From Bacillus sp. V3B (GTDB lineage Bacteria > Bacillota > Bacilli > Bacillales > Cytobacillaceae), in the NCBI RefSeq assembly GCF_024494465.1, contig NZ_JAETXM010000006.1:102974-166973 (forward strand): a stretch of DNA of 64,000 nucleotides, read 5' to 3'. Under the pieces are notes generated by a model that saw only the letters and a program-made list of their open reading frames with translations, had not been told where the DNA came from and did not search any database. A program made the translations under genes and the position numbers. Below are positions 18,199 to 26,897 of the stretch, in pieces. How positions within the stretch are numbered: position 1 is the first letter of the stretch; each line of letters starts with the position of its first letter.

Positions 18199-19392
18199 GT
18201 GAAGGAAACGACGATTAAAATAAAAGAAAAATACATAAATAAAATGAAGAATGGTAATCCGATTATTTTAAAGGAAGCGATTATGAATGTGAAAGACCTT
18301 CAAATAGAAGGAACGGTATTAAGAATTGTTGATGAAAAAAATCATTTTCTTGGAAAAGGGTATTATGGAAAGCAGAATAAAGGATATGGCTGGGTTTTAA
18401 CAAGAAGTAAAAACGATCAAGTTGATGAGAAATTTTTTCAACAAAAAATCATGACCGCTATAGAGAAGAGAAAGTCTTTTTTTCAGAATGAAGAAACAAC
18501 AGCTTTTCGCGTCTTCAATGGGGAAGGCGACGGGGTTGGTGGCCTAATTATTGATTATTTTGCAGGCTATTATGTTATCAATTGGTATAGCAAAGGCATC
18601 TATCATTTTAAAGATATGATTATTGGTGTGCTAACAGACCATGTATCATTTAAAGGGATCTATCAGAAAAAACGTTTTGCTGAGGATGGGAAATACGTCG
18701 AAGAGGATGATTTTGTTACAGGAGAGCGCGGCCAGTTTCCTCTCATTGTAAAAGAAAATGGTGTTAACTTCGCTGTTTATTTAAATGAAGGTGCGATGGT
18801 GGGTGTCTTTTTAGATCAGAGAGAAGTAAGGAAGGCAATTCGCGATCGTTATGCAAATGGGAAGACGGTTTTGAATACTTTTTCCTATACGGGTGCTTTT
18901 TCGGTTTTTGCTGCATTAGGTGGTGCAACGAAAACAACGAGTGTGGATTTGGCCAATCGTAGCAAAAGCAAAACAATCGAACAGTTTAGTTTGAACGGAA
19001 TCGATTATGAAGCACAGGATATTATTGTCGAAGATGTGTTCCATTATTTTAAATATGCTGTCAAAAAGAATCTAAAATTTGATTTGGTTATACTAGATCC
19101 TCCTAGCTTTGCCCGATCGAAAAAAGTGACGTTTAGTGCTGCAAAGGATTATACAAACTTGTTGAAACAAACGATTGCGATTACGGAGGATAATGGGGTG
19201 ATTGTTGCCTCGACTAATTGCGCTACCTTTGATATGAAGAAGTTTAAAGGGTTTATTCGTACAGCCTTTGATGAAAGTAATGAAAAATATGAGCTTTTAG
19301 AGGAGTACACTCTTCCAGAAGATTTTAAAACGATTAAGGAATTTGCAGAAGGAAATTACCTGAAAGTAGTATTTGTGAAGAAACTGAAATAA
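18199..19392 (+). CDS. RlmI-like SAM-dependent rRNA (cytosine-C5) methyltransferase
   Basis: The protein has 397 residues. An N-terminal PUA-like region is followed by an RlmI-type middle domain (FRVFNGEGDGVGGLIIDYF) and a Rossmann methylase with NTFSYTGAFSV (motif I) and LDPPSFARSKK (motif IV). It resembles the YwbD/RlmI family that methylates 23S rRNA cytosines. The frame is open from 18145, but CGAGGTG lies 5 bases before the GTG at 18199, a better start. A terminator follows. Confidence 0.85.
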   Translation: MKETTIKIKEKYINKMKNGNPIILKEAIMNVKDLQIEGTVLRIVDEKNHFLGKGYYGKQNKGYGWVLTRSKNDQVDEKFFQQKIMTAIEKRKSFFQNEETTAFRVFNGEGDGVGGLIIDYFAGYYVINWYSKGIYHFKDMIIGVLTDHVSFKGIYQKKRFAEDGKYVEEDDFVTGERGQFPLIVKENGVNFAVYLNEGAMVGVFLDQREVRKAIRDRYANGKTVLNTFSYTGAFSVFAALGGATKTTSVDLANRSKSKTIEQFSLNGIDYEAQDIIVEDVFHYFKYAVKKNLKFDLVILDPPSFARSKKVTFSAAKDYTNLLKQTIAITEDNGVIVASTNCATFDMKKFKGFIRTAFDESNEKYELLEEYTLPEDFKTIKEFAEGNYLKVVFVKKLK

Positions 19393-19410
19393 AGGATTTC
19401 AATATAAGCG

Positions 19411-19447
19411 AGAGGCCTCCAACATCAAGTAGGAGGTCTTATTTTTC
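19411..19447 (+). terminator. Intrinsic terminator after the RlmI-like gene
   Basis: AGGCCTCC pairs with GGAGGTCT across a short loop and is followed by TATTTTTC. Confidence 0.8.
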
Positions 19448-19544
19448 GTGATGCTTCTGTAGAGGATTACATAATAAGTATACTATATACCTTAATTACT
19501 AGTTAAAAAAGTATAGAGCTATTTTAAAAATTGAAGATATATCA

Positions 19545-19615
19545 TTGACAGCAGGTAATAGAGATGTTATTTTAAATATGCAAATAAGTTCTTTATATAG
19601 AACGAATAGTTCTTT
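19545..19615 (+). promoter_or_regulatory. Lasso-cluster promoter with SinR-type operator
   Basis: TTGACA (19545-19550), a 17-base spacer and TATTTT (19568-19573) form a sigma-A promoter. About 15 bases downstream, at the expected start of transcription, lies the palindrome GTTCTTTATATAGAAC (19588-19603), followed by a second GTTCTTT at 19609-19615 in the same orientation, 21 bases (two helical turns) away. GTTCTYT is the half-site recognised by SinR in B. subtilis. The rest of the leader to 19737 shows no ORF I believe. Confidence 0.72.
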
Positions 19616-19737
19616 ATCAAATGGACGTCGTCTAGTTATTATTTTATTTCAACTTAAAAAGTTTAAACGGAATTTGTGCATATTTAAAATGAGATTCATA
19701 GATAAAGATAGAGTCAGTCATAATTTGGGAGGAACCG

Positions 19738-21675
19738 ATGAGCGCCATAGCAGGGATCGTAAACTTTAATAAAGAGCCAATACATATAGAGGAAATTCAG
19801 AATGTTATGAAATCATTAGAGAAGTTTCCAGCAAATGATATTCAAGTTTGGCAGAACGAAAATGTCTTCCTTGGATGTCATGCTCAATGGATCACACCTG
19901 AGTCCATCGGAGAACCCCTTCCCTTTTATGACTCTGAAAGACAATGCACGATTACAGCTGACGCGATCATTGATAATCGTGAAGAATTGTTTGAACGGTT
20001 GCAAGTGGATCGTGGCAAAAGAAAGATAATGCCAGATAGCCAGTTGATCCTTCTTGCCTATTATAAATGGGGTGAAGATACCCCTAAATATTTAGTTGGA
20101 GACTTTGCGTTTATGATTTGGGATGAGCGGGAGAAGAAGTTGTTTGGGGCTAGGGATTTTTCCGGGAGCCGGACGCTTTATTATTATCACGATCAGAACC
20201 ACTTCGCCTTTTGTACTGTCATGATGCCACTGTTTAAGTTGCCTTATATAAAAAAGGAATTAAACGAGGAGTGGTTGGCAGAGTTTTTGGCCATATCCTC
20301 AGTCATTGATACAGTGGATACTTCAACAACTGTTTATCAAAGGGTTTTACAGGTACCTCCTTCTCACTCTATTACAATTAAAGAAGGTAGAATCTCACTC
20401 TCAAGATATTGCACAATCATTCAAGGAGAAAAACTACAGCTTAAATCCGATCAAGAATATATAGAAGCATTTCAGGATGTATTTCAAGTGGCTGTCACTT
20501 CGAGGATACGTACACATCGCAATGTAGGAGCACACTTGAGCGGGGGATTAGATTCAGGCTCAATTGTTGGCTTTGCTGCTAAAGCTTTGAAAAAGGAACA
20601 TAAACAATTACAAACATATAGTTATGTGCCTCCAAATGATTTTGATGATTTTACACCCAAATCGAGAATTGCCAATGAAAAAGAATATATTCATGCTACA
20701 GCCGAATATGTAGGAGATATAAAAGAAAACCTTTTTGATTTTGCAGGAAGTAATCCATATTTGGAGATAAATAATTTTTTAGAAACAATGGAGATGCCAT
20801 ATAAATTCTTTGAAAATTCCGTATGGTTAAAAGGAATCTATGAAACTGCTCATAAGGATGATTTGGGGATTTTGCTTAATGGAGGGAGGGGGAATTTAAC
20901 GATATCTTGGGGACCAGCACTAGAATATTATGCCACTCTCTTAAAAAAAATTAAAATCCATCGTCTTTTTTATGAGATCGGTCCTTATAGTAAAAATACT
21001 GGAATGAAGAAATCACAAATTCTTTCCTATATAGGAAAAATTGCCTTTCCACTTGTAAATCGGATTTCCCCGTTATTTGAACCGATTAATTCAACTATAC
21101 TCGTTAATCCAGAGTTAGCCAAAAGGACGAATGTATTTGAAAAACTTAAAAATCATGGCATTGATGTAGATCGATCTTCTTTGCCAGATTTATATGAAGA
21201 AAGAAAACGGCATTTTGGAGAGTTATTCCATTGGAGTGCTACCAATACATTAGGAACAAAACTATCCTTACAGTATTCATTATGGAAGAGAGATCCCACA
21301 AATGATTTACGGGTTGTTCGCTTTTGTTTATCGGTTCCGGAAGAACAATATGTTCAAAATGGAATAGATCGAGCACTTATTCGAAGGTCAACTAAAGATA
21401 TTTTACCTGATAAGGTTCGATTAAACCAACGGGTTAGAGGAGTACAAGGAGTAGATTGGGTTCATCGTATGACACCAACTTGGGATTTGTTTATAGATGA
21501 ACTTCAAAAACTAAAAGAGGACAAATCTATTTTTAATTATCTAAATTCACAGGTAGTTAAGAACGCCATATCAAAGGTGGAGGAAGGACCACGTGCAGGG
21601 TATGCTATCAATGGGGATTATCGGATAGCGATACGCAGTTTAATCGTTTACCGATTTATTAAGAGTATGACTTGA
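19738..21675 (+). CDS. Lasso peptide cyclase (asparagine-synthetase-like, protein C)
   Basis: This is a 645-residue homologue of asparagine synthetase B. It has an N-terminal Ntn-type domain and a C-terminal ATP-pyrophosphatase domain with the loop LSGGLDSGS. The glutaminase nucleophile is missing: the protein begins MSAIAGIVN, where true AsnB begins MCGI. That is typical of lasso cyclases, which adenylate an Asp/Glu side chain of the core peptide and join it to the new N-terminus. GGGAGG precedes the ATG. It is the first gene of the cluster and lies before the precursor gene. Confidence 0.93.
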   Translation: MSAIAGIVNFNKEPIHIEEIQNVMKSLEKFPANDIQVWQNENVFLGCHAQWITPESIGEPLPFYDSERQCTITADAIIDNREELFERLQVDRGKRKIMPDSQLILLAYYKWGEDTPKYLVGDFAFMIWDEREKKLFGARDFSGSRTLYYYHDQNHFAFCTVMMPLFKLPYIKKELNEEWLAEFLAISSVIDTVDTSTTVYQRVLQVPPSHSITIKEGRISLSRYCTIIQGEKLQLKSDQEYIEAFQDVFQVAVTSRIRTHRNVGAHLSGGLDSGSIVGFAAKALKKEHKQLQTYSYVPPNDFDDFTPKSRIANEKEYIHATAEYVGDIKENLFDFAGSNPYLEINNFLETMEMPYKFFENSVWLKGIYETAHKDDLGILLNGGRGNLTISWGPALEYYATLLKKIKIHRLFYEIGPYSKNTGMKKSQILSYIGKIAFPLVNRISPLFEPINSTILVNPELAKRTNVFEKLKNHGIDVDRSSLPDLYEERKRHFGELFHWSATNTLGTKLSLQYSLWKRDPTNDLRVVRFCLSVPEEQYVQNGIDRALIRRSTKDILPDKVRLNQRVRGVQGVDWVHRMTPTWDLFIDELQKLKEDKSIFNYLNSQVVKNAISKVEEGPRAGYAINGDYRIAIRSLIVYRFIKSMT

Positions 21676-21690
21676 AGGGAGGTGACAAAT

Positions 21691-21819
21691 ATGAAAGAGT
21701 GGAAAAAACCACAATTAGAGATACTTAACATTGAAATGACAATGGCTGCAGGTTATGAAGGCTATCATGATGAAGCTTACAATGGCGAACCAGCATATGG
21801 TCCGCATCACGAATCGTAA
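21691..21819 (+). CDS. Lasso peptide precursor (paeninodin type)
   Basis: This is a 42-residue precursor behind AGGGAGGTGA. The leader, MKEWKKPQLEILNIEMTM, has the PxLExL-type recognition motif of Firmicute lasso leaders and a Thr at -2 of the predicted cut (after M18). The core is residues 19-42: it starts AAGYEGYHD, so Ala1 can close a nine-residue macrolactam on Asp9, and continues with a 15-residue tail ending GPHHES. The C-terminal Ser is the residue phosphorylated in paeninodin, and an HPr-kinase-like gene follows. The core is rich in Tyr, Gly, His and acidic residues. The topology and cut site are inferred by family analogy. Confidence 0.93.
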   Translation: MKEWKKPQLEILNIEMTMAAGYEGYHDEAYNGEPAYGPHHES

Positions 21820-21847
21820 TTATTTTAGAATACTGTTTTAATGTTTT

Positions 21848-21886
21848 GCAGCCCTTATACCGAACATAAAGTATGAGGGCTTTTGC
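21848..21886 (+). terminator. Attenuator between the lasso precursor and the kinase gene
   Basis: GCAGCCCTTATAC pairs with GTATGAGGGCTTTTGC around a 10-base loop. Its position just after the precursor gene would give more precursor mRNA than downstream enzyme mRNA. Confidence 0.75.
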
Positions 21887-21924
21887 ATTAATATTTTTTT
21901 GATTAGCCATTTGGAGTGATTAGA

Positions 21925-22872
21925 ATGCTAGAAATTATAAAAAAAAACATTTACAAAGCCTTTGGATTAAATATATTAAGTGAAATTCCTTTACCAGAAT
22001 TAATGACCATTGGTAATCAAATAGAGGATCCGGATATCCTAATCAAAATTGAAGATTTATCCCATCTATGGTCAAAATTAGCGGATCATCCATATAGTTT
22101 TGTAGTAAAAGAAGATTTTGTTATGTTTCAACTCCCTGAGGTTGCTATTTTTTCAATACAAAAGGGAAATAAAATTACTGTTACACCTTTGAAAGAAGCA
22201 AATGAGGATCAAATTAGGCTTTATATCCTTGGAACATGTATGGGTGCCTTATTAATGCAAAAGAACATTCTACCATTACATGGAAGTGCTATTGCTATTG
22301 ATGGAAAGGCATATGCCATTGTTGGAGAATCTGGTGCTGGAAAGTCTACGTTAGCGTCGGCTTTTTTGAGCCAAGGATATCAGCTATTAAGTGATGATGT
22401 AATTGCTGTAACGGTTTCAGAAAAAGGTCATACTCCCTATGTTATCCCATCATACCCTCAGCAAAAGCTCTGGCAAGAGAGTTTGAACCAGTTTGGAATA
22501 GAAAATAATCATTTCCGTCCCATATTCCAAAGAGAAACAAAATTTGCCGTTCCAGTTGCTGATAAGTTTTCCCATGACTCATTGCCCTTAGGAGGTATAT
22601 TTGAATTAGTAAAGGGAGAGAGAGAAAAAATTGGGCTTTACCGAATTGAAAAATTACAACGATTAAATACATTATTTCGTCATACATATCGTAATTTTTT
22701 AATTCCAGGATTAAATTTAGTTGAGTGGCATTTCAATTACTCTACAAAAATTATTAATAAAATTGATGCTTTTACATTACATCGACCAACTAAAGGTTTT
22801 ACTGCCTATGATTTGGCATTTCTGATACTAACTTCAGTAAACAAGGAGGAATTAATAAATGCTAAATACTAA
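21925..22872 (+). CDS. HPr-kinase-like lasso peptide serine kinase
   Basis: This is a 315-residue protein of the HPrK/P fold. HGSAIAIDGKAYAIVGESG leads into the P-loop GESGAGKS (residues 134-141), and LLSDDVIAV follows as the next conserved strand. In the paeninodin cluster such kinases phosphorylate the C-terminal Ser of the precursor, and here the precursor ends in Ser. It is not the metabolic HPr kinase: there is no N-terminal HPrK domain of the usual kind, and it sits inside the RiPP cluster. The frame opens at a GTG at 21916, but GGAG at 21913-21916 is placed for the ATG at 21925. Confidence 0.88.
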   Translation: MLEIIKKNIYKAFGLNILSEIPLPELMTIGNQIEDPDILIKIEDLSHLWSKLADHPYSFVVKEDFVMFQLPEVAIFSIQKGNKITVTPLKEANEDQIRLYILGTCMGALLMQKNILPLHGSAIAIDGKAYAIVGESGAGKSTLASAFLSQGYQLLSDDVIAVTVSEKGHTPYVIPSYPQQKLWQESLNQFGIENNHFRPIFQRETKFAVPVADKFSHDSLPLGGIFELVKGEREKIGLYRIEKLQRLNTLFRHTYRNFLIPGLNLVEWHFNYSTKIINKIDAFTLHRPTKGFTAYDLAFLILTSVNKEELINAKY

Positions 22873-23158
22873 GAAAATCACTTTGAATTATACAGTTTCA
22901 CAAAGGGAAGGAAATATTGTTAGTGATATGGATGGAGAAAAAGTGATGATGAGCATTCAAAATGGTAAATATTATAATCTTGGAGAAATAGGTGGAGTCA
23001 TTTGGGATTTGATAAAAGCTCCAATCACTGTTAATCAAGTAATCATGGAATTAATATCACAATATGATGTCAAAGAAAATGAATGTGAAGTAGAAGTTGT
23101 ATCTTTCTTGGAACATTTAAGTAAGGAAGGTTTAATCAATATTGAAAACAAATCATAA
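22859..23158 (+). CDS. PqqD-like RiPP recognition element (lasso protein B1)
   Basis: This is a 99-residue PqqD-fold protein. It shows VMMSIQNGKYYNLGEIGGVIWDL and a C-terminal helical half with VVSFLEHLSKEGLI, the standard winged-helix recognition element. It should bind the precursor leader and present it to the B2 protease. It overlaps the kinase gene by 14 bases, and AAGGAGG just upstream serves it. Confidence 0.9.
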   Translation: MLNTKKITLNYTVSQREGNIVSDMDGEKVMMSIQNGKYYNLGEIGGVIWDLIKAPITVNQVIMELISQYDVKENECEVEVVSFLEHLSKEGLINIENKS

Positions 23159-23200
23159 TTCCTTTGCTATAAATTAACTAGAAATAGATAGAAAGGATTA

Positions 23201-23653
23201 ATGAGTATTGTGAAGAAAATCAGTATGTTTTTATCTCTAAATACAAATAAAAAGCTATTATTCTTAGAGGCTTTTCTTCTTTTAGGATGGGCTCGAATTC
23301 TTAAAGGTATTTCATTTTCTAAAGTTGCACCGTCTTTAGGGGAACATATGAATGAAACCTCTATTAAACACTTAGAGTCGAACACAAAGATATTGAAACA
23401 AGTATCCGAAGCCATTCATATCATGAGTCGTCATACTTTTTGGGAAAGTGAATGCCTTGTAAAGGCAATTGCAGCAATGAAAATGTTAGAAAGAAGAAAG
23501 ATAGAAAGTACACTTTATTTAGGGACTGCAAAGGATGAGGCTGGAAAGTTTATCGCCCACGCATGGTTACGCAGTGGATCTTTCTATATTACAGGATCAG
23601 AAGGAATGGAGAAATTTACTGTAGTAGGAAAGTTTGCAAAGAAAATAAGTTGA
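23201..23653 (+). CDS. Lasso leader peptidase (transglutaminase-like, protein B2)
   Basis: This is a 150-residue cysteine protease of the lasso B2 family. The catalytic Cys is C85 in FWESECLVKA and the His is H120 in FIAHAWLRSG, with the expected A-x(6)-R spacing between them. An N-terminal helical segment precedes the catalytic part. It cleaves the leader after the residue following Thr(-2) to free the core's amino group. GAAAGG precedes the ATG. Confidence 0.9.
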   Translation: MSIVKKISMFLSLNTNKKLLFLEAFLLLGWARILKGISFSKVAPSLGEHMNETSIKHLESNTKILKQVSEAIHIMSRHTFWESECLVKAIAAMKMLERRKIESTLYLGTAKDEAGKFIAHAWLRSGSFYITGSEGMEKFTVVGKFAKKIS

Positions 23654-23671
23654 AATATTGAGGGAGAAGCA

Positions 23672-24871
23672 ATGGATAACAATTACAGTCTTAATCTAGA
23701 ACTCTTGCCTAAGGAATTAAAATTATTACTTGAAATCATAAATATGGAAGAAAATAACAGGGGGATAGAACCAACTTTTTTCAATAAATACAATGATATA
23801 AATTGGAATTTTTTTATCCAATTAGCTATGCATCATCGAGTATATCCATTGTTATATTCTAAAGTTAAAAAAATATCGAGCAAATTTATTCCAAAATGGG
23901 TTGTCCAAATACTTTATCAAGAATATAAAAGAAATACATTTAAGATGCTGCATCTGTGCTCGGAAATGGAAAAATTAAATAAAAAATGTCAAGAGAATCG
24001 GATACCACTTATTAACTTGAAAGGTCCTATCCTTGCCGCTGAACTATATGGAGATATTTCTCTCAGAACATCCAATGATTTAGATATATTAATTCCGTTT
24101 AAACACCTTGAAAAAATAGAGGGGATTTTAACAGGTACTGGCTATGTGAAAGATGACTATATTGAAACTATTTTGAACGACTGGAAATGGCGACATCACC
24201 ATATAACATATATAAATCCTAAAAAAGATGTAAAGATTGAAGTGCATTGGAGGTTAAATCCTGGGCCAGGTAAAGAACCGAATTTTGATGAGTTATGGGA
24301 GAGGAGGAGAATAAGTACGCTCACAAATAACCCCATCTATTTTCTGAGTGAAGAGGATTTATTTTTATTTCTTGTCTCTCATGGTGCACGCCATGGATGG
24401 TCACGGCTCCGATGGTTGATAGATATCCAGCAAATTGTAAGGCAGGATCTTGATTGGTTAAAGATTCAAAGGAAATTAAAAAAATATAATTTCTTAGATA
24501 TAGGTGGGCAAGCTCTTATATTATCTTCTTATTTATTAACTACTGAAATTAGCGAGAAAATGAGTCTTTTATTAAAAGGAAATAAACCACAAAGATTAGC
24601 TCAAGAGACGACTTTTTATTTGGAGGAAATGGTGAACTTACATACAGATCCTGTTCCTGATCATGTAGCTAAATATCATAAGCATCACTTATTTTCCTTA
24701 ATGTCAAAGCAACAAAAGTTTTTGTTCATCCTTAGTTTTTTATATCCGTACCCTGATGATGCAAAGACATTGCCACTACCGAAAACACTTCATTTTTTAT
24801 ACTTTCCTTTGCGGCCTTTTCTATGGGCTTGGAGGAAAACAAGGATCCATGCTTTACCTAGGAGGACATAG
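23672..24871 (+). CDS. Nucleotidyltransferase-fold tailoring protein of the lasso cluster
   Basis: This is a 399-residue protein of the NTP_transf_5 type. LINLKGPILAAELYGDISLR leads to RTSNDLDILIP, a DxD metal site, and VHWRLNPG follows later. Such genes are frequent in Firmicute lasso clusters that carry an HPrK-like kinase. In the pseudomycoidin system I recall a homologue implicated in adding sugar to the phosphorylated C-terminus, so a second tailoring step on the phospho-Ser is plausible here. The reaction in this organism is not known. It begins 18 bases after B2 and ends 2 bases before the exporter. Confidence 0.82.
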   Translation: MDNNYSLNLELLPKELKLLLEIINMEENNRGIEPTFFNKYNDINWNFFIQLAMHHRVYPLLYSKVKKISSKFIPKWVVQILYQEYKRNTFKMLHLCSEMEKLNKKCQENRIPLINLKGPILAAELYGDISLRTSNDLDILIPFKHLEKIEGILTGTGYVKDDYIETILNDWKWRHHHITYINPKKDVKIEVHWRLNPGPGKEPNFDELWERRRISTLTNNPIYFLSEEDLFLFLVSHGARHGWSRLRWLIDIQQIVRQDLDWLKIQRKLKKYNFLDIGGQALILSSYLLTTEISEKMSLLLKGNKPQRLAQETTFYLEEMVNLHTDPVPDHVAKYHKHHLFSLMSKQQKFLFILSFLYPYPDDAKTLPLPKTLHFLYFPLRPFLWAWRKTRIHALPRRT

Positions 24872-24873
24872 TA

Positions 24874-26682
24874 ATGAAGCATGTACTGTATTTTGCCAAG
24901 CGAATACATTCCTATTCCGGGAAAATTCTTTATTTTAATCTTATAGCCATGATTCTTATTAGTTTGCTTGAGGGATTTGGGATTTTTTTATTAGTGCCTT
25001 TAATTAGCCTTGCAGGATTCTTAGATGTTACTTCACAAGACAATACTATTATAAACTGGATATTTGGTTTCTTTCAAGGAATGCCAGAAACGCTAAGTTT
25101 AACCATTATCTTATGTATATATGTTTTCATTATGATTAGCCAAAGCTTTTTTCAGAGAAACCAAACTATCTTAAATACAAAAATACAACAAAGTTTTACC
25201 CGCCATTTAAGGGAAGAAACATACAAAGCTTTACTACAGGCGAATTGGGGATTTTTTCTAAAAAAAAGAAAGTCTGACATTATAAATTCTATGATTAATG
25301 AAATAGCTCGTGTTAGCGGCGGGACCCAATTGTTTCTCCAGTTTGCTGCGTCCTTTATTTTTACCTTTATACAAATTGGCATTGCGTTTTGGCTTTCTGC
25401 TAAAATGACGATGTTCGTTATATTTTTTGGTGTAGTTCTTATCTTTTTTTCTCGAAGCTTTATAAAAAAATCAAAAGCTATGGGTGGTAATACAGTAGAG
25501 TTAGGCAAAACTTTTCTAGGCGGTGTAACAGATCATTTTAATGGAATTAAAGAAATTAAGAGTAATAATCTAGAGGGATCTCATATTAATTGGTTTCATT
25601 CTTTAAATCAAAGAATGGAAGATAATATGATCGAGATATCTAAATTGAAGACAACATCTCAGTTTATTTACAAAATAGTTTCTGCGTTTTTAATTGCCAT
25701 ATTTGTATTTACTTCTATAAAAATGTTTCATTCACAATCAGCACAGTTAATGCTGATTATTGTTATATTTTCGAGACTTTGGCCTAGATTTACCGGTATT
25801 CAGTCAAATCTGGAACAGTTGAGTTCCATTGTACCATCCTTTAAAGAACTAATAGATTTGCAAAAAGAATGTTTAGAGTCGAAGGAGTTAACAGATAGAG
25901 ATTATAAGAACGTAAAATCGATCAACATTAAACAAGGAATGGAATGTAGGAATGTATACTTTCGCTATAATCAAAATCAGCATCCTTACGCCCTACAAAA
26001 TATTAATTTAAAAATTACATGCAACCAGATGACAGCTATTGTTGGTCCGTCAGGGGCAGGAAAGAGTACACTAATCGATCTACTGATGGGATTGAATCGG
26101 CCTGAAAAGGGAGACGTGGTTATTGATGGCCATATTCTTAGAAATGATGAATTACTTTCATTAAGGAAAATCATTAGTTATGTTCCACAAGATCCTTTTC
26201 TTTTTAATACAAGTATAAGAGAAAATCTTTTGTTAATTGAACCAAATGCTACTAAAAAGGAAATCTGGGAAGCACTTGAATTCTCCTCTGCAGCTGAATT
26301 TGTAAAAAAACTCCCACAAGGACTTGATACACTCATTGGTGACCGAGGTATTAGACTTTCGGGCGGAGAAAGGCAAAGAATTGTACTTGCCCGTGCGATC
26401 TTACGTAAACCATCTATTCTTGTATTAGATGAAGCAACAAGTGCACTTGATACGGAGAACGAAAGGAAAATCCAAGAAGCGATTGAACAACTTAAAGGGA
26501 AGATGACCATTATTGTCATTGCCCATCGGTTATCGACTATTAGTAATGCAGACCAAGTAATTGTTCTGGATAATGGGAAAATCATTCAAAAGGGTGAATT
26601 CAACCAACTTGCTAAAGAGAAAAAAGGGATGTTTAGCCATCTATTACAGAACCAGACGCACGTTTCCCTCTTAAGTAAATAA
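24874..26682 (+). CDS. ABC exporter of the lasso cluster (protein D)
   Basis: This is a 602-residue half-transporter with six membrane helices in the first ~310 residues and a C-terminal ATPase domain. The ATPase motifs are GPSGAGKST (Walker A), LSGGERQRIVLARA (signature), ILVLDEATSALD (Walker B) and the switch His in IAHRLST. It should export the mature lasso peptide and provide self-immunity. It is the last gene of the cluster and ends 35 bases before the -35 of the eps promoter; no terminator is evident between them, so read-through into eps is possible. Confidence 0.92.
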   Translation: MKHVLYFAKRIHSYSGKILYFNLIAMILISLLEGFGIFLLVPLISLAGFLDVTSQDNTIINWIFGFFQGMPETLSLTIILCIYVFIMISQSFFQRNQTILNTKIQQSFTRHLREETYKALLQANWGFFLKKRKSDIINSMINEIARVSGGTQLFLQFAASFIFTFIQIGIAFWLSAKMTMFVIFFGVVLIFFSRSFIKKSKAMGGNTVELGKTFLGGVTDHFNGIKEIKSNNLEGSHINWFHSLNQRMEDNMIEISKLKTTSQFIYKIVSAFLIAIFVFTSIKMFHSQSAQLMLIIVIFSRLWPRFTGIQSNLEQLSSIVPSFKELIDLQKECLESKELTDRDYKNVKSINIKQGMECRNVYFRYNQNQHPYALQNINLKITCNQMTAIVGPSGAGKSTLIDLLMGLNRPEKGDVVIDGHILRNDELLSLRKIISYVPQDPFLFNTSIRENLLLIEPNATKKEIWEALEFSSAAEFVKKLPQGLDTLIGDRGIRLSGGERQRIVLARAILRKPSILVLDEATSALDTENERKIQEAIEQLKGKMTIIVIAHRLSTISNADQVIVLDNGKIIQKGEFNQLAKEKKGMFSHLLQNQTHVSLLSK

Positions 26683-26716
26683 AACATAAAGGATCTATTA
26701 AAATATGAAAATGATA

Positions 26717-26745
26717 TTGACATGTTCTATATAAAGAACTAAACT
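26717..26745 (+). promoter_or_regulatory. eps operon promoter with SinR-type palindrome filling the spacer
   Basis: TTGACA (26717-26722) is followed after exactly 17 bases by TAAACT (26740-26745). The spacer contains GTTCTATATAAAGAAC (26724-26739), the exact reverse complement of the 16-mer at the lasso promoter. A bound SinR-type repressor would cover both core elements. Confidence 0.72.
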
Positions 26746-26837
26746 AATACTATAGATGAATTAGTTCATAAGTAACGCATTTAATCTAGTCCGTTTTATA
26801 TAAAATAATAGAGGTACTATTATTTTTTACCCTAATC

Positions 26838-26853
26838 GTTCTTTATGGAGAAC
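26838..26853 (+). promoter_or_regulatory. Second SinR-type box in the eps leader
   Basis: GTTCTTTATGGAGAAC differs from the lasso-promoter 16-mer at two central positions only. It lies 114 bases downstream of the promoter box and 44 bases before epsA, suited to a roadblock or looping role. Confidence 0.6.
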
Positions 26854-26897
26854 CTCAAATTTTAAGAACTTATTAAATCAAAAATATAGGTGGTTTA

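Noticed and set aside
19545..19769. 74-residue ORF upstream of the lasso cyclase
   Set aside because: It covers the promoter and SinR-type boxes, has no ribosome-binding site and an implausible composition, and overlaps the cyclase start in another frame.
19738..21675. Housekeeping asparagine synthetase
   Set aside because: The N-terminal catalytic Cys is missing and the gene lies at the head of a lasso cluster.
21925..22872. HPr kinase/phosphorylase of carbon control (hprK)
   Set aside because: Only the P-loop kinase fold is shared; the position next to a precursor ending in Ser fits the lasso kinase.
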